DNA of 64,000 nucleotides from Psychrobacillus sp032154225 (GCF_032154225.1 NZ_JALDYF010000008.1:62001-126000), one strand, 5' to 3'; counted from the stretch's first letter, positions 1 to 8,591 are shown. Notes: generated from the letters alone by a model not told the origin. Numbers and translations are program-made.

Positions 1-95
1 AAGAAACTCGGCATGACATCTACTGCGAGGAATCAAAATACGGTGAATAAAATATCGTTGAAAATGTAAACTAGTTTTGGCGATTTATTAGTGGA

Positions 96-151
96 TTGTC
101 CAATTTTAGAATCCGTTTGTCCAGTTATGCAAAAAGATTGTCCAATTGTCC
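96..151. repeat. 21-nt-period degenerate array A
   Basis: The word TGTCC begins at 97, 118 and 139, exactly 21 nt apart, inside units of the form TTGTCCARTT plus about 11 variable bases; a further TGTCC lies 8 nt on at 147. The array lies about 25 nt beyond the nrdF terminator on the transcript's distal side. Reading frames through it are poor, so I treat it as non-coding. It belongs to the array family described in the findings. Confidence 0.6.
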
Positions 152-175
152 TTAATAACGTCTTTTCCATTGGAA

Positions 176-207
176 AAGGCAGGCACTTTTTAAACAGTGC
201 CTGCCTT
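176..207 (-). terminator. intrinsic terminator of nrdEIF
   Basis: An 11-bp perfect stem (AAGGCAGGCAC / GTGCCTGCCTT) with a 10-nt loop lies 7 nt past the nrdF stop. Short T tracts follow on both strands, so it may work in both directions. Confidence 0.8.
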
Positions 208-213
208 CTTTTA

Positions 214-1245
214 TTACAAATCATCAAATCCATTATCAATCGCATTCACTTTTACGTATTGGCGTGATTTTTGTTCGAAGAAATCTGTCTTTGTACCATC
301 GATATTATCTGCATACGCACGAATCCATTTCATCGGATTTTCAACATATTCAGGGTAGATTTCCTCAAGACCAATTAGACGCAGCATCTTGTTTGCACGA
401 TATTTAACATACCCGTGCATTTCTTCCACATCAATTCCTTCAATATCTTTTAAAACATAATTTGACCATTCGATTTCTAGTTCTACAGATTCCTTAAACT
501 GATCATAAACCCAACCAATTAACTCATCATTATTATGCTCTGGATTTTCAGATAAAGTTGCTCTAAATAATTCGGAAATATAGCGGCCATGCTCCAGTTC
601 ATCTCGGTTAATATAACTAATCATCGTTGACGTACCAACCATCTTATTATAGCGAGCTAAATTATAGAAAAATGCAAAGCCAGAATAGAAGAATAGTCCC
701 TCTAATAAAGTTGTATACGTTAATGTTTTCAATATGTTTTCGGTTGTAGGATTTTCTACGAATTCATTATAATATTTTTCGATATTTTTATTTCTTTTAC
801 GCAAAATAGCATCCGTTCTTCCAAGTTCAAATGATTTATTTTGCTCATCCAACGACACGATTGATGATAAAACGTAAGAATAGCTTTCATTATGCACAGC
901 TTCTTGTTGTGCAATGACTGCCATAATCGACTGAACAGAGGCATCTGTTGCATATAACGAGAGTAACAATGCCGTTCTTGTTTGTGGTGCGTCTAGCGTT
1001 GCAAGCAAGCCAATAATTTTTAAATAAGCATCTTGCTCTGCTTTTGTTAATGAAGGGAATTGCTTCACATCACTAGACATATTTACTTCATCTGCTTGCC
1101 AGTAGTTCCCTAATAATCGTTTATAAATTTTATACCAGTGCGGATATGCAATGTCGTTCCAATTTAATATTCCGCTGGATTTCCCGTTAAAAATTCCCGT
1201 TGATTTATTCGGATTTCTCGGGTCTAATGTTTTTGCCTTTTGCAT
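214..1245 (-). CDS. nrdF: class I ribonucleotide reductase, beta (radical) subunit
   Basis: This 343-aa R2-type protein holds the metal centre and tyrosyl radical used by the alpha subunit to reduce ribonucleotides. The ferritin-like fold's ligand motifs are visible: an Asp in DEVNMSSD, Glu and His in QQEAVH, Glu in LLEGLFFYSGF, and Glu/His in RDELEH. The Tyr four residues after the first His (HNESY) is in the radical position, so this is not a radical-free class Ie type. It ends the operon nrdE-nrdI-nrdF. Its start overlaps the nrdI 3' end by 41 nt and has a GAGGGAG ribosome site. The flavodoxin partner points to class Ib (dimanganese) usage, which is inference. Confidence 0.92.
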   Translation of the reverse strand: MQKAKTLDPRNPNKSTGIFNGKSSGILNWNDIAYPHWYKIYKRLLGNYWQADEVNMSSDVKQFPSLTKAEQDAYLKIIGLLATLDAPQTRTALLLSLYATDASVQSIMAVIAQQEAVHNESYSYVLSSIVSLDEQNKSFELGRTDAILRKRNKNIEKYYNEFVENPTTENILKTLTYTTLLEGLFFYSGFAFFYNLARYNKMVGTSTMISYINRDELEHGRYISELFRATLSENPEHNNDELIGWVYDQFKESVELEIEWSNYVLKDIEGIDVEEMHGYVKYRANKMLRLIGLEEIYPEYVENPMKWIRAYADNIDGTKTDFFEQKSRQYVKVNAIDNGFDDL

Positions 1246-1660
1246 TTTTTAATACTCCCTCTAACCATGTAGTTACTATTTTCTCTTGGCTTCCTCTTGG
1301 CGATTGTTCTATTTTCAAACCACGAATATCACTATTAAAAAACTTCACTAGTTTATCAACAGCTCCACAAAAAAGATCATCTCCACCAAACTGCGTGTCT
1401 CCAGAACCAAATACAAAGACGTTATTCGGTTTATAACCAACTTCCCGAACAAAGTCTTTCATCTCATCTGGCGTACTTCCCCTATCCCATGTGAACGTTC
1501 CTAAAAATACTTTGTCATATACAGATAGGTCTGGCACTAAGCCATAACCTATCATGTACATATCTACAGCATAATCGTTCTCGATTAGCTGCTTTTGTAG
1601 CAATTCCGCTACTTCCTCTGTATTTCCGCTATAGCTCAAAAAACAAATAATTGCTTTCAT
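1205..1660 (-). CDS. nrdI: NrdI-type flavodoxin for class Ib reductase
   Basis: A 151-aa flavodoxin-like protein. The FMN phosphate loop SYSGNTEE lies near residue 7, followed by GTFTWDRG and the FGSGDTQFGG loop typical of flavin-binding folds. NrdI proteins supply the oxidant that assembles the manganese-tyrosyl cofactor of NrdF. It is longer than the roughly 120-aa Bacillus NrdI, so an ordinary flavodoxin serving the reductase is an alternative. The start ATG overlaps the nrdE stop as TAATG, implying translational coupling. Its position between alpha and beta genes differs from the nrdI-nrdE-nrdF order of B. subtilis. Confidence 0.8.
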   Translation of the reverse strand: MKAIICFLSYSGNTEEVAELLQKQLIENDYAVDMYMIGYGLVPDLSVYDKVFLGTFTWDRGSTPDEMKDFVREVGYKPNNVFVFGSGDTQFGGDDLFCGAVDKLVKFFNSDIRGLKIEQSPRGSQEKIVTTWLEGVLKNAKGKNIRPEKSE

Positions 1661-3885
1661 TAGCTTGAGCAAGAATCACAATCAATCAATTCAACAGATG
1701 TGGAACGAACGTAATACGTTGTTTTCAAGCCACTATTCCATGCATCTAAATGTAAATCTAATAACTCTTTTGCTTTAATCGTATTTTGTACATATAAATT
1801 CAGCGAAACACCTTGGTCAATATGGCGTTGACGTGCTGCATTTTGTTTCAATGTCCAGTGCTGATCAATGAAATAAGCCGACTTGTAAAACCATGTTGTT
1901 TCCGAATTTAAATCTGGAACAGTAACTGGAATTTTATAATCCTTTTTCTCTTCGGAGTAAGACTTTTGGAAAATCGGGTCGATACTTGCCGTACTTCCAG
2001 CTAGAATAGATGTCGAAGAGTTCGGTGCAACAGCCATTAGATAGCCATTACGCATGCCGTGCTCCGCTACTTGATTACGCAATTCATTCCACTCATTGCT
2101 CTCGTACTGACGCTCTTCAAAGTAAGCCCCTGTTTGCCAGTCTGACCCGTCGAATAAAGGATAGGCCCCTTTTTCTCTCGCCAACTCCATAGAAGCCTGG
2201 ACAGTTAAGTAAGCAATGTTTTCATATAATTTATCCGCAAGTTCTACCGCTTCATTGGATTCCCAACGAATACTGCTTAACGCAAGTAAATGATGCCAAC
2301 CGAACGTACCAAGACCGATTCCACGATATCTCGCATTTGTTCGCTCCGCTTGAGGAACTGGAATCATATTCAAATCAATTACATTATCTAGCATGCGTAC
2401 TTGGATTTTAATCAAACGCTCTAGCACGTTTTCTGGAACCGCACGTCCTAAATTAATAGAAGACAAGTTACAAACAACAAAATCTCCTGGTTTGCGTCGT
2501 GTGACAATCACGTCATCCTCTAAAGCAATCGATTCAAACGAAGTAGCGCTCATGTTTTGGAATATTTCCGTACAAAGATTACTACTATAAACCATCCCTG
2601 CATGCTTATTTGGGTTGCTGCGATTCACTTGATCACGATAAAACATAAATGGTACACCTGTTTCTAATTGACTTTTCATAATGCGTTTCATCAAGTCGAT
2701 TGCAGGAACTGTTTCGCGCGATAAACGACTGTTATTGACACATTCCTCATATTTCTCTCGGAAAGAACCTTGGCCACGCTTTTCATCATAAAAATCTTCC
2801 AGTGAATAGCCCATTTCCGTACGCACTTCATGTGGATCAAACATATGCCACTCCCCACGTGCATCAACTTTTTCCATAAATAAATCCGGTAAACAAACAC
2901 CTGTGAATATATCATGTGCACGAAGTCGATCATCCCCGTTATTTAGCTTCAAGTCTAAAAACGTAAATATGTCCTTATGCCAAACATCTAAATATACTGC
3001 AATTGCTCCTTGGCGTTGTCCAAGCTGGTCTACACTAACCGCTGTATTATTTAGCTGTTTAATCCAAGGAAGCACCCCACTTGATGCACCTACAAATCCA
3101 CGAATAGAAGAACCTCGACTGCGAACTTTCCCCATATAAATTCCGATTCCGCCACCGAACTTAGAAAGTGTTGCAACATCTGTATTGCTATCGTAAATTC
3201 CTTGTAGGCTATCATCTACCGTATCAATGAAACAACTAGACAATTGCCCATGCGGTTTACCTGCATTAGAAAGTGTCGGCGTTGCGACCGTCATATATAA
3301 ATTACTAAGCGCCCAGTATGCTTCTTTTATCTTTTCGATTCTATTCACTTTTTCCTGTTGCATTAAAGACATTGCAATGATGAGCCATCTCTCCTGTGGC
3401 AGCTCCGCAGTTGATTTATCAAAGTCTTTCGCAACATAACGATCGATTAATGTTTTTAAAGCAATGTATGTAAATAAATTATCACGCGCTGGTACAAGCA
3501 CTTTTGATAATTCTTCTAGTTCACTTTGTGAATATGCCTGCAGTAAACGTTGATCATACAACCCTTTGGCAGATAAACTATTCACATGCTGTGCAAAATT
3601 ATCGTAAACAGTATCGGCAGTCAGCCCACGAATACCCGCTTGTGTTTCATACAAATCTGCTAAATAAATTCGAGCCGCAACAAATGTCCAGTATGTTTCT
3701 TGCTCATCTAAAAAGCTTAATACCTCAAGTGCCATCGACTTCGACCAGTCAGATGACGTTCCTTCTGGAAATTTCTTCACCCATTTTTCATGTGATTTAA
3801 TAAGTGGAGCTATATTTTTTTCACCAAATTCTTTCACTAATTGCTCTATTATTTCTTGTTTGACTGTATACGTAATCGACGTCAT
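1660..3885 (-). CDS. nrdE: class I ribonucleotide reductase, alpha (catalytic) subunit
   Basis: A 741-aa catalytic subunit that reduces ribonucleotides to deoxyribonucleotides. Visible landmarks are the SSCFIDTVDDS cysteine, the finger-loop motif NLCTEI, a Tyr pair (TTYYVRS) near the C-terminus for radical transfer, and the C-terminal CDSC pair that is re-reduced by thioredoxin or glutaredoxin. I see no N-terminal ATP-cone, consistent with NrdE-like enzymes. TAAGGAGGAATAAATA precedes the ATG. A cobalamin riboswitch with its own terminator sits just upstream, so this operon is expected to be off when B12 is plentiful. Confidence 0.93.
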   Translation of the reverse strand: MTSITYTVKQEIIEQLVKEFGEKNIAPLIKSHEKWVKKFPEGTSSDWSKSMALEVLSFLDEQETYWTFVAARIYLADLYETQAGIRGLTADTVYDNFAQHVNSLSAKGLYDQRLLQAYSQSELEELSKVLVPARDNLFTYIALKTLIDRYVAKDFDKSTAELPQERWLIIAMSLMQQEKVNRIEKIKEAYWALSNLYMTVATPTLSNAGKPHGQLSSCFIDTVDDSLQGIYDSNTDVATLSKFGGGIGIYMGKVRSRGSSIRGFVGASSGVLPWIKQLNNTAVSVDQLGQRQGAIAVYLDVWHKDIFTFLDLKLNNGDDRLRAHDIFTGVCLPDLFMEKVDARGEWHMFDPHEVRTEMGYSLEDFYDEKRGQGSFREKYEECVNNSRLSRETVPAIDLMKRIMKSQLETGVPFMFYRDQVNRSNPNKHAGMVYSSNLCTEIFQNMSATSFESIALEDDVIVTRRKPGDFVVCNLSSINLGRAVPENVLERLIKIQVRMLDNVIDLNMIPVPQAERTNARYRGIGLGTFGWHHLLALSSIRWESNEAVELADKLYENIAYLTVQASMELAREKGAYPLFDGSDWQTGAYFEERQYESNEWNELRNQVAEHGMRNGYLMAVAPNSSTSILAGSTASIDPIFQKSYSEEKKDYKIPVTVPDLNSETTWFYKSAYFIDQHWTLKQNAARQRHIDQGVSLNLYVQNTIKAKELLDLHLDAWNSGLKTTYYVRSTSVELIDCDSCSS

Positions 3886-3914
3886 TATTTATTCCTCCTT
3901 ATTTTCAAAACACA

Positions 3915-3954
3915 CAAAAAAACGATGCCCCTAGCCACTTCGGCTGAGTCATCG
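3915..3954 (-). terminator. terminator in the riboswitch expression platform
   Basis: On the minus strand CGATG...CATCG encloses an inner AGCC/GGCT stem with a GAAGT loop, followed by seven T. It lies between the B12 aptamer and the nrdE ribosome site, about 30 nt before the start codon, which is the expected place for ligand-dependent premature termination. Confidence 0.8.
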
Positions 3955-4039
3955 CTCATGTTTAAAAAGTAGGAAACAATAAGACACTTCTATCCATGTA
4001 GACAGAGAGAGTCCTTCGCCCCCACCTCTCAACCCCCGA

Positions 4040-4215
4040 AGAAAGTGTTGCTTCATCGATCAAAAGGCAGGTCTACTGGCTCGTGTTTCATCCTCCCGTT
4101 GCCCTTCCCACGAATTTTCGCAGTGGCTGTTTCAACAGTCGTCTACACTTACAGTTGCGGGGACAGCTTCGGCATTTTACCGAATTCCCTATTAAACCAT
4201 AAAGGTACCTTTAAA
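4040..4215 (-). promoter_or_regulatory. cobalamin (B12) riboswitch upstream of nrdE
   Basis: The minus strand carries the conserved core blocks of the cobalamin riboswitch in order: an AGGGAATTCGG-type start, GCTGTCCCCGCAACTGTAA (complement of about 4149-4167), and the B12-box-like GCCAGTAGACCTGCC (complement of 4065-4080). Spacing between blocks fits the family. Boundaries are approximate. In other bacteria B12 riboswitches repress B12-independent reductases when a B12-dependent class II enzyme can take over; a class II gene would then be expected elsewhere in the genome, which this window cannot show. Confidence 0.92.
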
Positions 4216-4299
4216 TCGTTCACATACTATATATTGTGTTTAATTCACTTATTTAATCTAACATATTGTGTTTATGCTTGTACATAGGAAAAAAGACTA

Positions 4300-4720
4300 T
4301 TCGTTTTTAATAAAAAAAACACGTCTGTTGATTATCCTATTTTTTGAAAATTTGTGCTAATAGGCGTCTTAGTGAATAGCCACTATACCTTCGCGCTTGC
4401 CGCACCTTGCATTAGCCAACTTGTACTGCGCCAAATTAGGTCTAATACTTCGGCTCATGCGGCCCGACGCGCTACGGCATTAAGTAAATCTCTATCTGTC
4501 ACTCTACGTTTTAGTAAGAAACTTTTTTAATAGAGGGATAGCCTGAAAGCTTCCGATATGCTCCAATGGATTAGAGCGAAAGAATCGACAGAAGCAGGCC
4601 CGAGATAAGCGTCCGACCCTGTAGCGCAAACCCCTGCAGAAACCACTAAACTGAATAAAATACTTAATCAACACGCGTGTAAAAATTCTCGGCATAATTA
4701 ATGAGTCTAAATACCCATTT
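4300..4720. other. long intergenic stretch, no gene recognised
   Basis: This stretch between the riboswitch promoter side and array B has no convincing gene. The part from about 4370 to 4640 is richer in G and C than nearby intergenic DNA and holds CG-rich blocks such as CGGCTCATGCGGCCCGACGC. An open frame on the minus strand (4504-4746) has no ribosome site and runs into array B, so I do not call it. It may be a decayed repeat or an uncharacterised structured RNA. Confidence 0.4.
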
Positions 4721-4722
4721 TC

Positions 4723-4812
4723 CAAATAGCGCATCAAGAACACCACATAAAACTCTATAAGTACTACATATTTTCACTAAAAGCACACATAAACCACTAC
4801 GAGCACCGCATA
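4723..4812. repeat. 21-nt-period degenerate array B
   Basis: The words CAAATA, CACATA, TACATA, CACATA and CGCATA begin at 4723, 4744, 4765, 4786 and 4807, each exactly 21 nt after the last. On the other strand the core reads roughly TTATGTGGTGCT with about 9 variable bases between cores. The array ends 12 nt before the uppP terminator, on its distal side. Confidence 0.75.
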
Positions 4813-4823
4813 ACCTAAGCAAT

Positions 4824-4851
4824 AAAAAAACAGACACTCTAAGAATGTCTG
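4824..4851 (-). terminator. intrinsic terminator of uppP operon
   Basis: On the minus strand CAGACA and TGTCTG form a stem around TTCTTAGAG, followed by seven T. It lies about 45 nt past the uppP stop. Confidence 0.85.
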
Positions 4852-4893
4852 CCTGTTTAAACTGACAAGAAAGAATACGCTTCCACTTTCTTC

Positions 4894-5721
4894 TTATAAA
4901 AATAAAACAACTGCAAGCACTGCGGCTAACACTAAGCGATAAATTGCGAATGGTGTTAACTTAATCCGGTCAATAAGTTTTAAGAAAAACTTGATCGAAA
5001 GAAGTGCGAATATAAATGCACTTATAAATCCAACAGCATAAAAACTCATATGATCCATATTAATAGCATCCCAATTTTTCAGAAGGGATAAAAAGCTTGC
5101 TCCCGCCATAATTGGCACGGCCATAATGAATGTGAAGTCTGCAGCCGTTTTATGGTTCATTCCGAAAAGTACACCACCTGAAATGGTAGCTCCTGAACGA
5201 GAAAACCCTGGCCATAACGATAGACATTGCACAAGACCGACCTTTAATGCTTGAGAATATGTAATTTGATCTAGTGTTTTAGTTTTTGGATTTTTTGGAC
5301 CAAATTTATCAGCAAAAATCATCAAAATTGCTCCGATTACTAAGCCAACCAATACAGTTTCCGTTCTAAATAAGTACTCATCAATATAATCTTCAAACAA
5401 TACTCCAAGTACTCCCGCTGGAATTAAACCGACCAATACGTGCGTTAGTTTTAACTGTCCACCAGACGCAGTATCTTTCATCTTATAAAGGCCAACCAAA
5501 CTGAATAATCGTTTCCAAAAAACAACTACTACCGCTAAAATAGACCCTAACTGCACAACGATCTTAAATGTATTCGCAGAAGGTCCACCTAGAAATTCCT
5601 TCGTCTGCAACCACATATCATCCACAATAATCATATGTCCTGTAGAGGAAACAGGAGCGAACTCTGTCATCCCTTCTACAAAACCTAATATAAGTGCTTT
5701 TAACAACTCTATAAATTCCAT
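4894..5721 (-). CDS. uppP: undecaprenyl-diphosphatase (BacA/UppP family)
   Basis: A 275-aa polytopic membrane enzyme that dephosphorylates undecaprenyl diphosphate so the lipid carrier can be reused for wall-polymer synthesis; overproduction confers bacitracin resistance in this family. The signature motifs are present: EGMTEFAPVSSTGH near residue 15 and PGFSRSGATISGG near residue 165. Length matches the family. It lies 9 nt after a DedA gene and ends in a strong terminator. The three-gene run (metallophosphoesterase, DedA, UppP) is a plausible envelope-lipid operon, since DedA proteins include undecaprenyl phosphate flippases. Confidence 0.95.
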   Translation of the reverse strand: MEFIELLKALILGFVEGMTEFAPVSSTGHMIIVDDMWLQTKEFLGGPSANTFKIVVQLGSILAVVVVFWKRLFSLVGLYKMKDTASGGQLKLTHVLVGLIPAGVLGVLFEDYIDEYLFRTETVLVGLVIGAILMIFADKFGPKNPKTKTLDQITYSQALKVGLVQCLSLWPGFSRSGATISGGVLFGMNHKTAADFTFIMAVPIMAGASFLSLLKNWDAINMDHMSFYAVGFISAFIFALLSIKFFLKLIDRIKLTPFAIYRLVLAAVLAVVLFL

Positions 5722-5730
5722 ATGATCTCC

Positions 5731-6333
5731 TTACGTTCGTTTTTTAAAATACCAAACAAGAAAAGCTACTCCTACTATTGCTAAAATAATATACACTATG
5801 TTCGAGTAAATATCCATATACTCTACTATATCCGTCCAATTATCACCAACTGCAGCTCCAACTGATACTAGCGTCGTATTCCAAATTAACGTTCCTAACG
5901 TTGTGAACAATAAAAACAATGGAAATGTCATCTTCGACATACCTGCTGGAATCGAAATAAGACTTCGCACGATCGGTACGAGCCTACCAAAAAACACTGC
6001 CCATACACCGTACTTATTAAACCAAGATTCCGCTTTATGAATATCTTTACTCGTCAGTCGCAAAATCTTTCCATACTTTCGAATTATTTTCTCCAAACGC
6101 TCTACATCTAGCAGCGTCCCAATCCAGTATAAAATCACTGCACCTATAACCGAACCAGCAGTCGACGCAAAAATCATGCCAACTTTCGTCATGCTAGTCG
6201 TAGTCGTCATAAACCCTCCAAGCGTTAAAATCACCTCAGAAGGAATAGGAGGGAAAATATTCTCGATTAAAATTAATAAAAATACACCTACATATCCAAA
6301 CTGGTTCATCCAGTCGGTAATCCATGCTTCCAC
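5731..6333 (-). CDS. DedA family membrane protein
   Basis: A DedA/SNARE-associated (VTT domain) protein of 200 aa from the chosen GTG. DedA proteins act in lipid carrier translocation and membrane homeostasis. The family signature is seen in FFGRLVPIVRSLISIPAGM, with the conserved FPPIPSE in the first third and a C-terminal membrane helix. I chose the GTG at 6333, whose first base is the last base of the upstream stop (TAGTG), because GAGGGCGTGG precedes it and the protein then begins VEAWITDWMNQFGY as expected. An in-frame ATG 39 nt upstream lies inside the preceding gene. Confidence 0.9.
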   Translation of the reverse strand: MEAWITDWMNQFGYVGVFLLILIENIFPPIPSEVILTLGGFMTTTTSMTKVGMIFASTAGSVIGAVILYWIGTLLDVERLEKIIRKYGKILRLTSKDIHKAESWFNKYGVWAVFFGRLVPIVRSLISIPAGMSKMTFPLFLLFTTLGTLIWNTTLVSVGAAVGDNWTDIVEYMDIYSNIVYIILAIVGVAFLVWYFKKRT

Positions 6334-7421
6334 TACACTTCCACGCCCTCTAATAGAATGTTTACTGACCATAATTCCGATTGACTACCTAAACGGATAG
6401 GGGGACCCCAAAAACCAAATCCGGAAGAAACGATTGCATGTAAACTACTTTTTTGTTTATAGCCATAATCTAGTTCAAATAATTTTCGCGTGAATAAATG
6501 ATTGGGCCACATTTGCCCACGATGCGTATGTCCCGACACATGAAAGTCTACCCCTTCTGTCTCAGGGATTAACAAATTCGACGGAGTGTGATCCATCACT
6601 AGCCAAGGGAAATTTCGTTCCATTGGTGCTAATTCTGAAAGCTGTTTTCTCTCTTTATTCGTCAAATCTTCTCTACCAGTTATATAAAACGAATTAGCTA
6701 CTAAAATAGTTTCATCTAATAGCATCTGTACGCCCGACATGCTCATTTCTTCTACTAATAGCGGAATTTTCTTTCCATAATACTCATGATTTCCTAGTAC
6801 TCCATATTTACCATACGTTGAAGTGAGCTGCTTCATAACCTCAGACATTCCATTTTTCACAAACCAAATTGGATCATCGTCTACTAAATCCCCCACGAGT
6901 AATACAACATCTGGTTTTTGCTCGTTCGATTTTTTGACAAAGCGTTTTAAATGCGCCTTATTGGATAATAAACCAAGATGGAAATCGGAAGCAACGACTA
7001 CTTTCAATTGCGTTAACTTCGAATCTCTTTTAGGCATTTTAATCGATAGCTCTCGAACTACTGGAGTATATGCGTTGTATGTTCCTACTATAAGAATCAA
7101 AGCAAACACGGTAAGCACAAGTCCACCAATTATTTTTAGTTCGCTCGGAAAAATCCACGCAAAAATAGTGGCAATCGGAAATAAAATTAATCCATACTGC
7201 ATAATAATCATCCAATAAGAACCTACTATATTAAATAATCGTAGTCGATGATCTATTCTCCCTATTATAATTGCATATGCAATCAATCCCCATATAATAC
7301 TAAAACCCCACACGTTTACAGGTGTGAATGCTTCAAGCCATGTGTAAACACTCCATCCAAAGTAAAAAACAATCGCTGAATAGAGGAGAACTACTAATAT
7401 ACCTGCGCCAAGTTTTTTCAT
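6333..7421 (-). CDS. membrane metallophosphoesterase (YkoQ/YkuE-like)
   Basis: A 362-aa protein with about four N-terminal membrane helices (residues 5-130), then a calcineurin-type phosphoesterase domain. Metal-binding motifs are complete and in order: DFHLG, GDLVDDD, GNHEYY, a lone His in DHTP, and GHTHRGQ. The family hydrolyses phosphoesters such as lipid headgroups; the actual substrate is unknown. It is the first gene of a tight three-gene run with the DedA and uppP genes, with a start-stop overlap. It has a GGGGAGCTAGAA ribosome site. Confidence 0.88.
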   Translation of the reverse strand: MKKLGAGILVVLLYSAIVFYFGWSVYTWLEAFTPVNVWGFSIIWGLIAYAIIIGRIDHRLRLFNIVGSYWMIIMQYGLILFPIATIFAWIFPSELKIIGGLVLTVFALILIVGTYNAYTPVVRELSIKMPKRDSKLTQLKVVVASDFHLGLLSNKAHLKRFVKKSNEQKPDVVLLVGDLVDDDPIWFVKNGMSEVMKQLTSTYGKYGVLGNHEYYGKKIPLLVEEMSMSGVQMLLDETILVANSFYITGREDLTNKERKQLSELAPMERNFPWLVMDHTPSNLLIPETEGVDFHVSGHTHRGQMWPNHLFTRKLFELDYGYKQKSSLHAIVSSGFGFWGPPIRLGSQSELWSVNILLEGVEV

Positions 7422-7484
7422 TTCTAGCTCCCCTTTTTTTCATTTAGTATAGCAGATTTTGAAAGCCCGACCTCATCTAAGCCT

Positions 7485-7516
7485 CTAGACCGAGACGAAA
7501 ATCGTTTCCTAGACCG
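7485..7516 (+). promoter_or_regulatory. candidate LiaR operator upstream of liaI
   Basis: A near-palindrome GAGACGA-AAA-TCGTTTC (7492-7508, one mismatch) is flanked on each side by the octamer CTAGACCG (7485-7492 and 7509-7516). It lies 60-90 nt before the liaI start, where a response regulator site is expected. Assignment to LiaR rests on position, since liaR is in the same locus. Confidence 0.5.
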
Positions 7517-7575
7517 TTTGGAATCATTAGTGGAATTGATAAGCTATAAATACAAACGAGAGGAGGAACAATCAT

Positions 7576-7929
7576 ATGAAAAAATTTGGTTTATTAGTAC
7601 TTGGTATTACCGCTGGAATAGTAGCTCTTGCAAGCTTAGGTTCTTTATTGGGACTTGGGGTGTCTGCGTTAATCGTATTTGCTGGTATACACTTCTACCT
7701 AAAGAGTGAATCTACTTTCTTGAAAATTATTTGGGCAATCGTAGGTATCATCGGATTACTTACTGCTGTTTCTAACGTACCTGGTTTCTTCGGAATTTTA
7801 GCAATCGTAGCTATCTGGTATGTAGTGAAAAAATGGAATAACGAATCTGTGAGCTTTTCAACACCTACAGTAAAATCGGATGACCCTTTTGTTAATTTCG
7901 AAAAACAATGGAACGAACTTTCAAAATAA
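7576..7929 (+). CDS. liaI: LiaI-like small membrane protein
   Basis: A 117-aa protein with three to four hydrophobic segments and a charged C-terminal tail ending in FEKQWNELSK. LiaI is the membrane anchor for the PspA-like protein LiaH in the envelope-stress response of B. subtilis. The call rests on this topology and on its place directly before a PspA/IM30 gene in a liaIHFSR-like order. GAGAGGAGG precedes the ATG. The candidate operator upstream and the terminator after liaH suggest liaIH can be induced as a unit, with read-through into liaFSR. Confidence 0.75.
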   Translation: MKKFGLLVLGITAGIVALASLGSLLGLGVSALIVFAGIHFYLKSESTFLKIIWAIVGIIGLLTAVSNVPGFFGILAIVAIWYVVKKWNNESVSFSTPTVKSDDPFVNFEKQWNELSK

Positions 7930-7942
7930 GGAGGAAAATTAA

Positions 7943-8581
7943 ATGACAACACTTTGGAAACGATTCAAATACTCGGTAGAGGCTGATTTACACAAAATGT
8001 TTGATAAAAAAGAAGAAAAAAATCCAATTTCTATGCTGAATCAGTACATTCGTGAGGCTGAAAAGCAAACAGAACAAACTGGTAAATGGTTAGAACGCCA
8101 AGGAAAGCTGAAATTAGAGCTTGAAAAGGAGCTTGCAGAAACAACACAAATGGTGGAAAAACGTCAGCGACAAGTAGAACTTGCAGTAGCTAACAATGAA
8201 AAAGATCTGATCGAATTCGCACAAGCTGAAGTACACGCATATAGCGAAAGAACAACAGTACTACAAAACAGCATTCAACAAACAACAGAAGAACTTTTCG
8301 GTTTAGAGCGTAAATACGAAGAGATGAAGCATAAAATTAAAGATATGAAAGTTCGCCAACTGCAATTGATGGGCAAAGAAAATGTAGTACGTGCACATCA
8401 TCAAATGGATCGTATGCTACAGCCTGAACAAAAAGAAAAAAACTTCGGTACATTCGAAGACATGGAAAACTACATCGAACGCCTTGGACAAAAGATTGAA
8501 CAAGAGCACGAAATCACATCGATGGAACAACGTTTAGAAATGTTAGAAAAAAATGAACAACCAAAGAAAGAAATTGTGTAA
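7943..8581 (+). CDS. liaH: PspA/IM30 family protein (LiaH-like)
   Basis: A 212-aa almost wholly alpha-helical, heptad-rich protein of the PspA/IM30/LiaH family, rich in Glu, Lys and Gln. Members form large rings or rods that coat and protect the membrane under stress from cell-wall antibiotics. It starts with the family-like MTTLWKRFKYSVEADLHKM, a possible amphipathic membrane-binding helix. It follows liaI by 13 nt with an AAGGAGGAAAA ribosome site, and is followed at once by an intrinsic terminator. Confidence 0.88.
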   Translation: MTTLWKRFKYSVEADLHKMFDKKEEKNPISMLNQYIREAEKQTEQTGKWLERQGKLKLELEKELAETTQMVEKRQRQVELAVANNEKDLIEFAQAEVHAYSERTTVLQNSIQQTTEELFGLERKYEEMKHKIKDMKVRQLQLMGKENVVRAHHQMDRMLQPEQKEKNFGTFEDMENYIERLGQKIEQEHEITSMEQRLEMLEKNEQPKKEIV

Positions 8582-8591
8582 ACTAAAAGAA

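Noticed and set aside
4504..4746. 80-codon open frame on the minus strand downstream of the riboswitch region
   Set aside because: No ribosome site, odd Arg/Cys-rich product, and it begins inside the repeat array.
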